Below are positions 28,653 to 38,084 of a DNA stretch of 64,000 nucleotides, piece after piece. The stretch is from Streptomyces pluripotens (GTDB lineage Bacteria; Actinomycetota; Actinomycetes; Streptomycetales; Streptomycetaceae), in assembly GCF_000802245.2 (NCBI RefSeq), contig NZ_CP021080.1:3472001-3536000 (forward strand), read 5' to 3'. The position numbers and the translations under genes are program-made. The notes beneath the pieces were generated by a model. It was not told where the DNA came from. It saw only the letters and a list, made by a program, of their open reading frames with translations, and searched no databases. Position 1 is the first letter of the stretch, and every line of letters begins with the position of its first letter.

Positions 28653-28781
28653 TCAGGAACCCGTGGGCACGGAGTCAGTCGCCTCCGTCCACAGATCCTG
28701 CTCGGCGCGATCCGCCTGGATCTGGCGGTACACGAGGAGCCCGCCGATGGCGGCCAGTGCGACCAGGAGCAGCTTCTTCAC
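28653..28781 (-). CDS. DLW-39 family small membrane protein
   Basis: The 42-residue protein begins VKKLLLVALAAIGGLLVYRQ, a single membrane helix, and continues with QDLWTEATDSV. This contains the DLW motif, with the conserved length for which the actinobacterial family is named. The GTG start at 28781 has GAGG 9 bases upstream. Its function is unknown. In Actinobacteria it is typically found close to gyrA and the tRNA-Ile/Ala pair, as it would be here without the inserted DNA. Confidence 0.85.
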   Translation of the reverse strand: MKKLLLVALAAIGGLLVYRQIQADRAEQDLWTEATDSVPTGS

Positions 28782-29128
28782 CGCGCGACCTCGTCTTTCC
28801 TTGACGTAGGGGACCTCTGGCGCCCGACTATACACACCGACCGATATCGATCGGTGACCTGTGCAGAGGCCCAACTCCCGCCTCCTGCAGCCCGATAGCC
28901 ATGCCGGGCACCGCCTCGGCCGGAGGGTGATCACACCCGTACGGACGGTTACTTTGCTCCCGCTTCACATGTACTCGCGACGCTTTGACAGTTTCCACTC
29001 CTCTTGCACCCATCCGAGTGGTGTTCATCTGAACATCGACGCGCCATGAGCGTCGGTCCACCACTTCGCGACCCCCATACACATCATGAGGAAAGTACGC
29101 AAATCGCCCAACCTGAAAGTGAGGGGTC
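28782..29128. other. Intergenic region between DLW-39 and the small secreted gene
   Basis: This divergent gap holds the promoters for both flanking genes. I see no gene and cannot fix promoter boxes, although CTTTGACAGTTTCC near 28983 could be a -35 region for the plus-strand gene. Confidence 0.35.
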
Positions 29129-29473
29129 ATGGCCCAGAACAAGGTCATGAAGCTGTGGACCGCCATCGTCACCGCCTTCCTCGCGCTGTGCACGGCACTC
29201 GGACTCGTCACCGCCACCACCGCCACCGCAACGGCCGCCCCCAAGGCCGAGAGCCCCGAAGTCGGCGAGCCCCACCCCATGGCGCCGACGATCCTGGCGA
29301 TGCACCACTGGGCCTGGTCCCACACCAGGGCCCTGCCCCCCACGATGAAGCAGCGCATCCGGGCCGAGGCCCACGGCAAGTCCCCGAACTGCCGGCACCA
29401 CCCGCTCACCGACACCGAGGCACAGACGGAAACCTCCGCCACCGGACAGGACCCGGCAGCGCTCGACTGCTGA
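29129..29473 (+). CDS. Small secreted protein
   Basis: The 114-residue protein has a signal peptide (KLWTAIVTAFLALCTALGLV) with a Thr/Ala-rich cleavage region ending TATAAP near residue 38. A short mature part follows, with HHWAWSHTRALPPTMKQRIR and two Cys. ATG 29129 follows GTGAGGGGTC, an adequate ribosome site. It resembles actinomycete DUF6344-like proteins, but I am not certain of the family. Its role is unknown. Confidence 0.7.
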   Translation: MAQNKVMKLWTAIVTAFLALCTALGLVTATTATATAAPKAESPEVGEPHPMAPTILAMHHWAWSHTRALPPTMKQRIRAEAHGKSPNCRHHPLTDTEAQTETSATGQDPAALDC

Positions 29474-29626
29474 TCCCACCCTCGAACCACCGTCTCGCCG
29501 GCCACACCACCCGAAGCACCCACGGCGCCACCCACAGCACCCGCAGAGCGCGTGCGGCACAGCCCCGCACCGCCCACCCTCTGCACGGCGCTGTAGACAC
29601 GGCACCACAAGCACGGCTCCACAAGC

Positions 29627-29654
29627 ACGGCACGGCAGATACGGCACGGCAGAT
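29627..29654. repeat. Short tandem repeat (14 bp x 2) in a long gene-free gap
   Basis: Two head-to-tail copies of ACGGCACGGCAGAT lie in a 466-base gap (29474-29939) that has no gene. More ACGGCA-like units flank them on both sides. Confidence 0.6.
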
Positions 29655-29750
29655 ACGGCAGACACCGTAGACACGGCACTCAGGGACGGTACGAAGAAGC
29701 GCGGACGTTTCGGCACCAGGCGACTTGCGTACGCACCAGTCGACACGGAA

Positions 29751-29780
29751 AGACCCCCGGCCAGGCTCGGCCGGGGGTCT
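29751..29780. terminator. Hairpin terminator
   Basis: A 12-bp stem AGACCCCCGGCC (29751-29762) pairs with GGCCGGGGGTCT (29769-29780) across a 6-base loop, downstream of the small secreted gene. Confidence 0.75.
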
Positions 29781-29939
29781 CGCGCCGTTACGACCTGTCA
29801 CGAAGGACCTCGCGCATCGGGGCAGGAGCCCCTTGTCCGTGGTCCCCATCCTCACCTGCGCGCGCCCCTCGCACATGATCTTCGTACATGATCCTCGTAC
29901 GACATGCTCGTGATCCCCGGAAAGGTGGTGAGTGCAGTC

Positions 29940-30698
29940 GTGAGCCGGCGCATCACCGTTGTCACTGCTGTGCACGGCCCGTCCGCCCGTTTCCTGCCGG
30001 ATGCCTACGCTTCACTGTGCGCACAACGGCTCCCCGATGGCTGGGAGTGGGAGTGGGTGGTCCAGGAGGACGGCAGGACGGAGGAGGTCCGCCCCTACGT
30101 TCCGGACGAGGCACGGGTGTCCTTCCGCCAGGGCCGGCCCGGCGGTCCCGGAGTCGCCCGGACGATCGCATTGGCACGCGCGGACGGGGCGTACGTGAAG
30201 GTGCTGGACGCCGACGACCAGCTCACGCCGGGCGCACTGGCCCGCGATCTGGCCGTGCTGGAGGCGGATCGCACCATCGGTTGGACGACATCACGGGTTC
30301 TCGACCTCCTGCCCGACGGCTCCACGGCCGGCTTCCCCGGAGATCCGGAGGTCGGTCCGGTCGAACGCGGTGTCGTGCTCGACCACTGGAAGCGGAACGG
30401 TTTCCGCGCGCCGGTCCATCCGGCGACCTTGTGCGTCCGGCGGAACCTGTTGGCCGGTCTGGGCGGCTGGATGGCCCTGCCCGCCTCGGAGGACACCGGA
30501 CTGCTGTTGGCGCTGAACGCGGTGAGCCGCGGCTGGTTCTCGTCGGAGGTCGGCCTGCTGTACCGCAAGTGGGACGGGCAGGCCACGGGCCAGCCGTCCC
30601 ATGTGGACCCGGCCGAACATGAGGCCCGTATGGCGGTCGCGGAGAACCGGGCCCGCGTGCTGACGGATTTCCAGTGGTCCTATCCGGCCGACGGCTGA
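29940..30698 (+). CDS. Family 2 glycosyltransferase
   Basis: The 252-residue cytosolic protein has a GT-A fold: start RRITVVTAVHGPSARFLPDA, DXD-like VLDADDQLTPG and a later LPASEDTGLLLALN segment with the ED acidic pair typical of GT2 enzymes. GTG 29940 is preferred, with GGTGGTGAG 7 bases upstream; the longer form begins with non-family sequence. The sugar and acceptor are not predictable. Confidence 0.85.
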   Translation: MSRRITVVTAVHGPSARFLPDAYASLCAQRLPDGWEWEWVVQEDGRTEEVRPYVPDEARVSFRQGRPGGPGVARTIALARADGAYVKVLDADDQLTPGALARDLAVLEADRTIGWTTSRVLDLLPDGSTAGFPGDPEVGPVERGVVLDHWKRNGFRAPVHPATLCVRRNLLAGLGGWMALPASEDTGLLLALNAVSRGWFSSEVGLLYRKWDGQATGQPSHVDPAEHEARMAVAENRARVLTDFQWSYPADG

Positions 30699-30760
30699 TC
30701 GCCCGACAGCGGCTCGTCACCCGACAGCGGCTGACCAGCCCGCACCGAGACGACCTCCTG

Positions 30761-30949
30761 TCACTCCACGAACGCGATCGCCTGGGCAGGGCACTTCTCG
30801 GCCGCCTCTCGGACCTGCGGGTCATCCGAAGCGTCCTCGCGACCGGGCCGCACCACGCCGTACCCACCCTCGAACGCGAAGACGGTCGGCGCCCGGTGTG
30901 CGCACTCGGCGGAGCCGTAGCACAAGGTGCGGTCGACGGAGACCTTCAT
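30761..30949 (-). CDS. 3Fe-4S ferredoxin
   Basis: The 62-residue ferredoxin has three cluster cysteines (Cys10, Cys16, Cys53) in CYGSAEC and KCPAQAI. The middle Cys of the usual CxxCxxC is replaced (Gly/Ser), which marks a 3Fe-4S cluster. Such proteins carry electrons to cytochromes P450. No P450 gene lies in the window, so its partner is elsewhere. Confidence 0.93.
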   Translation of the reverse strand: MKVSVDRTLCYGSAECAHRAPTVFAFEGGYGVVRPGREDASDDPQVREAAEKCPAQAIAFVE

Positions 30950-31084
30950 GCGTCCTCCCAGCCGTCGACGGCTCCCTGCCGACGAAGTCCGCCGGGAGCC
31001 GAATCAGTGACTTCCAGGACGTCACTGCCCGGCGGAGCCCCCGTTGAACCGGCCGTGTCCGCAGCCGTCCCGCCCGTGGTGCCG

Positions 31085-31594
31085 CTACCGCCGGCCCGCA
31101 ACCGACAGCCAGTGGGCCACCCGGCGAACCGTGGGTTCGTCGAGCCGGTCGGCCATCGTCCGGACCGTCTCGCCGTCCTCGGGAGCCAGGTCGTACAGGC
31201 CCGCCTTGCTCAGTCCGGCCAGGAGCACCTGGTGTCGGCGGTCCGTCATGCGTTCGGCGAGTCTGGCCGGTCCCGCGGGGGCGTCCGCGGGCCGCCCGGC
31301 TGAGGTTTCGGACGCGGCTGCGGAAGTGGCGGCAGGGGCGGATGGGGGGACGGATGTCCTGGTGGTGGGTGCGTCGAATTGACGCCAGGCACCGCCTTCC
31401 GGACCCCACAGGGCGACCGCCGCCTCGTCTCCGCGCGCCCGCACGGTCTGCGTCATGTCCCCGACCGCGTACAGCACGGGATCCCTGTGGGGCGACTCCG
31501 CAGCCACCGTCCAGGCGTCCTGGGACGGCTGATGGAACATCGCGACCCAGCGCGGAACACCGGGTGGTCGCGGGCAGCGGGAACGCTTCTCCAT
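31085..31594 (-). CDS. Conserved hypothetical protein
   Basis: The 169-residue protein has an N-terminal segment (WVAMFHQPSQDAWTVAAESP) and a mid block (AVALWGPEGGAWRQFD). An Ala/Pro/Thr-rich linker leads to a C-terminal helical block (MTDRRHQVLLAGLSKAGLYD). ATG 31594 has GAAGGGG about 8 bases upstream. No domain is recognised. It lies just upstream of, and in the same direction as, the ferredoxin gene, 135 bases away. Confidence 0.7.
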   Translation of the reverse strand: MEKRSRCPRPPGVPRWVAMFHQPSQDAWTVAAESPHRDPVLYAVGDMTQTVRARGDEAAVALWGPEGGAWRQFDAPTTRTSVPPSAPAATSAAASETSAGRPADAPAGPARLAERMTDRRHQVLLAGLSKAGLYDLAPEDGETVRTMADRLDEPTVRRVAHWLSVAGRR

Positions 31595-31636
31595 GGCACT
31601 CACCCCTTCGGGAACGGCAGGCGAGACGGACCGTAG

Positions 31637-31651
31637 CTGACGTACCGTCAG
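31637..31651. promoter_or_regulatory. Perfect palindrome upstream of the hypothetical gene
   Basis: CTGACG-TAC-CGTCAG is a 6+3+6 perfect inverted repeat placed 43 bases upstream of the minus-strand start at 31594, a position suited to a TetR- or GntR-type operator. Its binder is unknown. Confidence 0.5.
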
Positions 31652-31798
31652 ATTGCCAGGCGGTACGTGGTACTCCCGCCACCACTCACGCCGGCCACGT
31701 GGGCTCCCTTCCGCGCGCTGCTGGTCTCTTCGCGGCGGGCGTGGCACCCTGCCCGCGATCGTGCGGTCCGTCGTCAGCAACGGTGAGGGAGGCCAGGG

Positions 31799-32308
31799 GT
31801 GAAAGGACGGAAAGAGGCGGCTGCCGGAACCACACCACCGGAGGAGATGCTGCGCGCCGCGCACAGCGCCCGCGCCCGTAGCGCCCACGACCGTGCGGTC
31901 GCCGCGTGCCGGTACGCCGGCGTGGGACCGGACGCGGCCGAGATCGTGCCGACGGACCCCGCCGGCCGGGCCGCCAACGCTCTGCGGCTATCGGCCCGGT
32001 CACTCGCCACGCTGGCCGCGAACGCGCCGGATCCGGCAGCGGACGCCCGCTGCGCCCGCAATGCCGCCGCCACCGCCGCCCTGGCAGCACAGCTGGCCGC
32101 CGCGCAGAGAGCCTCCGGCAGGGACGGAACCGCCGCAAGGGCCCTGCGAGCGGCACTGACGGCGTCCCAGGCCGCCGCGTCCGCGGCGGGCGGCAGCGCG
32201 CGGGGGCGGGACGCGGCCCTGAACGCCACCGCCGAGCAGGCCGAACTCCGCGCCGTCGCCGCGGCCCGCGAGGCGGGCTGGGCCGAAGCGGACACGGTGT
32301 CTTCCTGA
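31799..32308 (+). CDS. Ala-rich hypothetical protein
   Basis: The 169-residue, Ala-rich, mainly helical product begins with a GTG with GGGAGG upstream (VKGRKEAAAGTTPPEEMLRA). A minus-strand frame of similar length also exists across the same DNA; I prefer the plus strand for its ribosome site and sensible helical composition. No family is recognised. Confidence 0.55.
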   Translation: MKGRKEAAAGTTPPEEMLRAAHSARARSAHDRAVAACRYAGVGPDAAEIVPTDPAGRAANALRLSARSLATLAANAPDPAADARCARNAAATAALAAQLAAAQRASGRDGTAARALRAALTASQAAASAAGGSARGRDAALNATAEQAELRAVAAAREAGWAEADTVSS

Positions 32309-32817
32309 GTACGAGCACAACAACCGGAGCCCCTGTGGAACCCGTCCGGCACGTCTCGTGTGCGTGCCACGCGTGCGCCGGGCACACGCCGTCCGCTGCC
32401 CTGCCCGTCGGCACCGGTCCCTCCCCTCGTGGGGACCGGTGCCGGACGGTGCGGGGGTGTCGACCCGCGCCGTGTCGGCGTATCGGCACGGGCCGGAGAA
32501 GGGAGTGGTCTTCGGGGCCCACGGGCTCAGCCGCAGGCGCCGTCGCCGCTCCCTGCTTTCGGTGGAATCCACTGGCAACGCTGCGACACAAGTTGACCGA
32601 GAACCTCAGCTGCCATGGGCCGTCTCTCCGAGCACTCAGCCAGTGGCCTGTCCGGCCGGCGTGTGACGCGTCCCCCATCGGGTTCGGATCCTGCCATCTG
32701 GCACCGCCCACGAGGAGGTTCCGGTCTCCAGTTCGACGCTTATCCGCAGGTCAGGCGTATAGAGTGGGTTTTCCGGTCCGGACGTCCAGATGCGGGGGGA
32801 AGTAAAGGGGTGGGGCC
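32309..32817. other. Gap upstream of the giant STAND gene
   Basis: No recognisable gene is seen. Near 32757 a TATAGAGT could serve as a -10 element for the TTG-started gene at 32818, but no clear -35 partner is seen. Confidence 0.35.
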
Positions 32818-35800
32818 TTGGGTTCCGACTCAGGGACAGCACGTACAGCTTTCGCCGAGCGCCTCGCACTGCTGTACAAGGAGGCCGGAAACCCTCCCCT
32901 CAAGAGCGTCGCCGAGGCGGTCGTACGACTGCAGCGGGTCGACGAGCGCGGCCGGGCCGTACGGGTGTCCGCGCAGCGGATCAGCGACTGGCGCCGGGCC
33001 AGAAACGTACCGGCCCAGTTCGCTGCCCTCGCGGCGGTTCTGCAGATCCTGATCCCAGAGGCCCGCCGCCTCCGTCCGGAACCGGTGTCCAGCGGTCTGT
33101 ACGACATCGGCCACTGGCAGCGTCTGTGGGAACACGCGCTGGCCAACCCGCCGGGCGACCGGTCCACAGCCCCCATGGAGGAGAAGCGGCGGGACCCGGA
33201 GCAGGCCCCACCCGTCACCGGAGGCGTGTGTCCCTACCGTGGGCTGGCCTCGTACCGGCAGCAGGACGCACGGTGGTTCTTCGGTCGCGAGCGGAGCACG
33301 AACGCGCTCGTCGGCCAGCTCCGCGCGGCAGCGCGAACGGGTGGCCTGGTCATGCTGGTGGGCGCATCCGGGGCGGGCAAGTCGTCCCTGCTCAACGCCG
33401 GTCTGGTCCCCGCACTGCGCGAGGGCGCCCTGGGGGACATCCGGTCCCTCACACCGACAGGCGACGGGACAACCGTCTCCCCGGGCAGCCGGACTCCCGG
33501 GCTCCCCCCAGGGGTGCCCACGGGCACTCGCACCGAAGGTTCCGCACAGACGCCCACGCCCCCGGCGCCCGCACCCACCGACACCACACGCCCGACCGCC
33601 CCACCCGGCAACGCAACGTCCCCCACCACCACGACCGGGACCACGACCACCACCGCAGCCGCCACGGCCCCGCTCCTGCAGCTGGTCCCCGGCTCCGACC
33701 CCTTGGGCGAGCTGGTCCGTGGCATCCCGGACCTCGCTCCCGTCGCCGCCGACGTGCGCAGGACCGAGGAAAAAGCGGCGAAGAACCCGGCGGCATCCGG
33801 ATCCGACACCCCGCGGTTCGCCCGTGCCGTGCGTACGGCCGTCTCCGCGTGGGCATGCCGCGAGGCGGGGCCGGGCAGCCGGCCGGTGCTCATCGTGGAC
33901 CAGTTCGAGGAGGCGTTCACCCTCTGCTCCGACGAAGCGGACCGGCGTACCTTCATCAAGCTCCTGCACGCCGCCTGCACCCCGACCGCCAGTTCGGACG
34001 GGCCCGCCCCCGCACTGGTCGTCCTCGGTATCCGTGCCGACTTCTACGAGCAGTGCCTGCGCTACCGAGAACTGGCCGACGCCCTGCAGCACCGGCACAT
34101 GGTGCTCGGCCCGCTGACCAGCGGCGAGCTGCGCGAGGCGGTGACCGGACCGGCCAAGGCGGTTGGTCTGGAGCTGGAGCGGGGACTCGCCGAGCTGATC
34201 GTGCGCGAGGTGAGTGCCGACGGCCCGCGCGGGGCGCACGACGCGGGCGTACTGCCGCTGCTGTCGCACGCCCTCCTAGCCACCTGGCAACGTCGGAAGG
34301 CCGGCAAGCTGACGCTGTCCGGCTACCGAGCGGCGGGCGGGATCCAGGGGGCCGTGGCGGCCACCGCCGAACGCGCCTGGACCGGCCTCGACCCCGCTGC
34401 CCGTACGGCCGCCCGACTGCTCCTGCTACGGCTGGTCCGGCTGGGGGAGGACACCCAGGCCACACGCCGTCGGGGCACCCGTCGGCAGTTGGCGGAGGAG
34501 TCGGCGGATCCCGGCAAGACGGAGGAGTCCCTGGAAGCACTGGTGCAGGCCCGGCTGGTGACGCTGGACGCGGACGCCGTCGAGATCACCCATGAGGCGC
34601 TGCTGCACGCGTGGCCGAGACTACGGCACTGGATCGACGACAACCGCAACGACCACCTGCTGCGGCAGCGGCTGGACGAGGACGGCCGTGCCTGGGAGGA
34701 CTCGGGCCGGGACAGCTCACTGCTGTACCGGGGGTCCCGGCTGGAGCAGGCCCGTAGCTGGGCGAAGTCGGCCGGCAACACCTTTCTGACCCGGAGCGCG
34801 GTGGAGTTCCTGGCCGCCTCGGTCAGGCTACGCAAGCGCACTGTCTGGATCAGCCGCGCCGCCGTGGCGGCCCTGGTCGTGCTGGCCCTGCTCGCCGGTG
34901 GTTCGGCCGTGATCGCCTGGCAGCAGCGGGACGACGCCGTGTTCGAACAGGTGCTCGCCGAAGCCGACCGGGTCCAGCGCACGGACCCGTCTCTGGCCGC
35001 CCAGCTCGACCTGGTCGCCCATCACCTGCGCCCCAACGACGAGGGCACGTACAGCCGCCTGATCTCGATCGTGAACGCGCCGCTGGCCACCCCGCTGTCC
35101 GGCCACACCGGCGCCGTGTACCTCACTTCCTTCAGCCCCGACGGCAAAACGCTGGCCACAGCCAGCTACGACCACACGGTCCGGCTGTGGAACGTCACCG
35201 ACCCGAGCCACCCGAAACCGATCGGCACCCCCCTCACCGGCCACACCAGCTGGGTGAGCAGCGCGGTCTTCAGCCCCGACGGCCACACCCTGGCCAGTGC
35301 CGGCGACGACGGCACGATCCGACTGTGGGACGTCACCGACCTGGCCCACCCCGCCCTCATCGGCCGGCCTCTGACCAGTCGCACCGGCACGATCTACCTG
35401 GTCGCCTTCAGCCCCGACGGCCACACCCTGGCCTCGGCCAGCGAGGACCACACCGTACGCCTGTGGGACGTGACCGACCCGCACCGGCCGAAGCAGTTGG
35501 GTGCACTGCGCGGTCCTACCGCCGCGGTGCGCAGCGTGGCGTTCAGCCCGGACGGACGGACACTCGCCGCGGGCGGCGATGACGCCACGATCCGGCTGTG
35601 GAACACGACCGACCCGCACCATCCCGAGCCGATCCACACGGTACTCAGGGGGCACACGAGCATCGTGCACTCGGTGGCCTTCAGTCCCGACGGGCAGACC
35701 TTGGCCAGCGGCAGCGCGGACGACACCGTCCGGCTATGGGACATGCGCGACCCGAACCATCCGAAATCGCTCGGCTCACCACTGACCGGCCATACCGGCC

Positions 35801-37068
35801 CCGTCTGGTCGGTGGCGTTCAGTCCCGATGGCGGCAGCTTGGCCGCGGCGAGCGCGGACAGCACGGCGAGCCTGTGGAACGTGCGCGATCCGCAGTCCCC
35901 GTCCCGGGTCGGGGAGCCACTCGCCGGCAGCAGCGGGGAGATGTACGCGCTGGGATTCAGCCCCGACGGGCGGACCCTCGCCACCGGGAGCGGCGACAGC
36001 AAGGTGCGCCTGTGGTCGGTTCCGACCTCGGACGTGATCGGCCGGAACGCGGCGTTCCGGCCGGATGGGCGGGTGCTGGCGACGGCCGCGCGGGATGGCC
36101 GGCTCCGGCTGTGGAACGTGGCCCAGCCGGGCCGCCCCCTGCCACTGAGCGAGCCGTTCATGCGCGCGGACGACGGGCAGCGCTCCCTGGTGTTCTCGCC
36201 GGACGGTCGCACCCTCGCGGTCCTCACCAGCGCGCGGGCGGTCTACCTGTGGGACGTCTCCGACCCGTCCCACCCCGTCTCCGCCGGGCCCCCGCTCCGC
36301 CTGTGGACCCGCTTCATGGGCCCAAACGCGCTGGCATACAGCCCGGACGGCCACATCCTGGCCACCGCCTACGACGACCGCACCATCCGACTCTGGAACG
36401 TCAGCGACCCCTCCCGCCCCGTGCCGCTCGGCGATCCGCTCACCGGCCACCGGGGGTACATCAACGCCCTCGCCTTCAGCCCGGACGGCCACACTCTGGC
36501 CAGCGGCAGCGCGGACAGCACGATCCGGCTGTGGAACACCACCGATCCGGCCCGCCCAACCCCGCTCGGCGCACCGCTCGACCGGCACTCCGGTCCCGTC
36601 AACACGCTCGCTTTCAGCCCCGACGGACAGACCCTGGCCAGCGGCAGCGACGACGACACGGTGCGCCTCTGGAACGTCACCGACCCCGCCTCAGCAACTC
36701 CGCTGGGCGCCCCGCTCACCGGCCACACCGAGGCGGTCACCTCACTGACGTTCAGCACGTCCGGACACACCCTGGCCAGTGGCGGCAACGACAACACGGT
36801 CCGCCTCTGGAACATCTCCGACCCCGCCTCAGCGACACCCATCGGCCAGTCCATGAGTCCCGACGCCAAGACCGGCAATTTCCTGTCCTTCAGCCCCGGC
36901 AGCCGCGTCCTCGGCGTGTCCAGCGGCACCGACACGGTCCGGCTGTGGAGCCTGGACGCTGACGCGGCGATCCGACACATCTGTTCGGTCACCAGGGGAG
37001 TACTGACCCCGCAGAAGTGGCATGAGTACCTGCCCCGTCTGTCCTACGACCCGCCCTGCGGCAGATGA
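32818..37068 (+). CDS. nSTAND1-type NTPase with WD40 repeats
   Basis: The 1416-residue protein begins with a helical XRE-like segment (about 1-100, with RVSAQRISDWRRARNVPAQF). A STAND NTPase follows, with Walker A GASGAGKSS (about residue 182) and Walker B-like VLIVDQFEEAFT, interrupted by a Thr/Pro-rich insert. A membrane helix lies at about 676-702. A C-terminal propeller array (about 760-1390) has 12 or so repeats of the AFSPDGHTLASGSADxTIRLWN type. STAND proteins are signalling or defence switches in which the repeats sense a ligand. The start is TTG after GGGGTGGGG, with no better one. Confidence 0.88.
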   Translation: MGSDSGTARTAFAERLALLYKEAGNPPLKSVAEAVVRLQRVDERGRAVRVSAQRISDWRRARNVPAQFAALAAVLQILIPEARRLRPEPVSSGLYDIGHWQRLWEHALANPPGDRSTAPMEEKRRDPEQAPPVTGGVCPYRGLASYRQQDARWFFGRERSTNALVGQLRAAARTGGLVMLVGASGAGKSSLLNAGLVPALREGALGDIRSLTPTGDGTTVSPGSRTPGLPPGVPTGTRTEGSAQTPTPPAPAPTDTTRPTAPPGNATSPTTTTGTTTTTAAATAPLLQLVPGSDPLGELVRGIPDLAPVAADVRRTEEKAAKNPAASGSDTPRFARAVRTAVSAWACREAGPGSRPVLIVDQFEEAFTLCSDEADRRTFIKLLHAACTPTASSDGPAPALVVLGIRADFYEQCLRYRELADALQHRHMVLGPLTSGELREAVTGPAKAVGLELERGLAELIVREVSADGPRGAHDAGVLPLLSHALLATWQRRKAGKLTLSGYRAAGGIQGAVAATAERAWTGLDPAARTAARLLLLRLVRLGEDTQATRRRGTRRQLAEESADPGKTEESLEALVQARLVTLDADAVEITHEALLHAWPRLRHWIDDNRNDHLLRQRLDEDGRAWEDSGRDSSLLYRGSRLEQARSWAKSAGNTFLTRSAVEFLAASVRLRKRTVWISRAAVAALVVLALLAGGSAVIAWQQRDDAVFEQVLAEADRVQRTDPSLAAQLDLVAHHLRPNDEGTYSRLISIVNAPLATPLSGHTGAVYLTSFSPDGKTLATASYDHTVRLWNVTDPSHPKPIGTPLTGHTSWVSSAVFSPDGHTLASAGDDGTIRLWDVTDLAHPALIGRPLTSRTGTIYLVAFSPDGHTLASASEDHTVRLWDVTDPHRPKQLGALRGPTAAVRSVAFSPDGRTLAAGGDDATIRLWNTTDPHHPEPIHTVLRGHTSIVHSVAFSPDGQTLASGSADDTVRLWDMRDPNHPKSLGSPLTGHTGPVWSVAFSPDGGSLAAASADSTASLWNVRDPQSPSRVGEPLAGSSGEMYALGFSPDGRTLATGSGDSKVRLWSVPTSDVIGRNAAFRPDGRVLATAARDGRLRLWNVAQPGRPLPLSEPFMRADDGQRSLVFSPDGRTLAVLTSARAVYLWDVSDPSHPVSAGPPLRLWTRFMGPNALAYSPDGHILATAYDDRTIRLWNVSDPSRPVPLGDPLTGHRGYINALAFSPDGHTLASGSADSTIRLWNTTDPARPTPLGAPLDRHSGPVNTLAFSPDGQTLASGSDDDTVRLWNVTDPASATPLGAPLTGHTEAVTSLTFSTSGHTLASGGNDNTVRLWNISDPASATPIGQSMSPDAKTGNFLSFSPGSRVLGVSSGTDTVRLWSLDADAAIRHICSVTRGVLTPQKWHEYLPRLSYDPPCGR

Positions 37069-37366
37069 TCTCCCAACCTGACTTATTCTTCACCAACTTG
37101 GCCCCACACGGCCTCCATCCTTGTTACCCTTGGCCATGGCCCGATCGCAGGTGCATCCCCCGTCGCCTGCGGTCGGGTCTTTTCCGTGCGCCGAGGAACC
37201 CGCCCAACCGACCTGGTTTCGCCGCGAATCCAGATGAGAACCCGCGTCCGGAGAGGACCCGCGACCGCACACGTCGCCCCCCGATCAGCCTTCTACCCAA
37301 AACGCCCCTCCACCGGGGTCCAGCAGCGCAGTCACTGCGATCCACCGCTGCCGCTGCCCGTCGTCA

Positions 37367-38040
37367 ATCGAGTAGGAGGGACGGGTCGCCCGTCCCTCCT
37401 CTCACACCACCGGACATGCGGGTCACGCATCCGGCGGTTCACCGAGCTGATCTCAACCGTTGCGAGATCGTCTTGAAGGTCAACAGGCCAAGGTCGTCCC
37501 AGTAGGAGTTGGGCAATGCCCGCTGGAGAACGGCCGAGCCCGCGATCCGCCAGTAGCCCTTGCTGCTGTTCCCCCACTGGTGGGAGAGGGACTCGGTGAT
37601 CCCGAGTCTGCGCAGGTTCGCCCGGCGTGCGCGGGGGATCTTCCATTCCTTCCAGCGGATCTGCCGCATCCTGCGGCGGAACCACTCTTCTAGGTCCCGG
37701 AACGGACTGGAGGCGTCCGAGAGCTGGAAGTAGCCCATCCATCCGGTCATGAAGCGGTTGATCTTCGCGATACGTTCGTCCATCGCGATGCTCCACCGCC
37801 GCGAGGTCAGCTCCCGCATCTTCGTCTTCCAGCGCGCGAGCGCCTTCGGATCGACCCGGATTCTGACCCCGCTCCGGGTGAAGTAGAAGCGAAGCCCAGC
37901 AGCACCGCCGAGCGGGCGTGGACCACCTTCGACTTCTCCCGGTTGACCTTCAGCTTCAACCGCTGCTCCACCACGGCCGTGACCGAGGCAAGCACCCTTC
38001 TGGCAGCCCGCTCCCAAGCAATCGCCCATGCTGGGCGCAC
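37367..38040 (-). mobile_element. Internally deleted class C group II intron
   Basis: The minus strand starts at 38040 with GTGCGCCCAGCATGGGCG, which resembles the 5' end of bacterial class C introns. It ends near 37367 with a domain V/VI-like stretch (CCGGATGCGTGACCCGCATG, then CTACTCGAT). Most of the RNA core and reverse transcriptase is missing. It sits 7 bases past the terminator of the truncated tRNA-Ile copy, the usual class C target. Boundaries are approximate. Confidence 0.72.
37439..38010 (-). pseudogene. Group II intron reverse transcriptase/maturase remnant
   Basis: The C-terminal part reads FTRSGVRIRVDPKALARWKT and MTGWMGYFQLSDASSPFRDL, then WKIPRARRANLRRLGI and a final SYWDDLGLLTFKT; this is the maturase X domain and C-terminus. 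Just upstream, in another frame, ARRVLASVTAVVEQRLKLKV and REKSKVVHA give the end of the reverse transcriptase palm/thumb. The catalytic YADD part is absent and the two pieces are out of frame, so this is a pseudogene. Confidence 0.85.
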
Positions 38041-38046
38041 ACGCCG

Positions 38047-38077
38047 AAGACCCCCGGCCCTGTGGACCGGGGGTCTT
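38047..38077 (-). terminator. Terminator of the truncated tRNA-Ile copy
   Basis: An 11-bp stem AAGACCCCCGG (38047-38057 with 38067-38077) follows the truncated tRNA-Ile copy at attR and resembles the one at 48051-48085. It precedes the group II intron in the transcription direction. Confidence 0.8.
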
Positions 38078-38084
38078 TTCGCAT

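Noticed and set aside
31774..32385. Minus-strand frame opposite the Ala-rich hypothetical gene
   Set aside because: The plus-strand frame has a better ribosome site; the minus-strand frame lacks one. Neither can be fully excluded.
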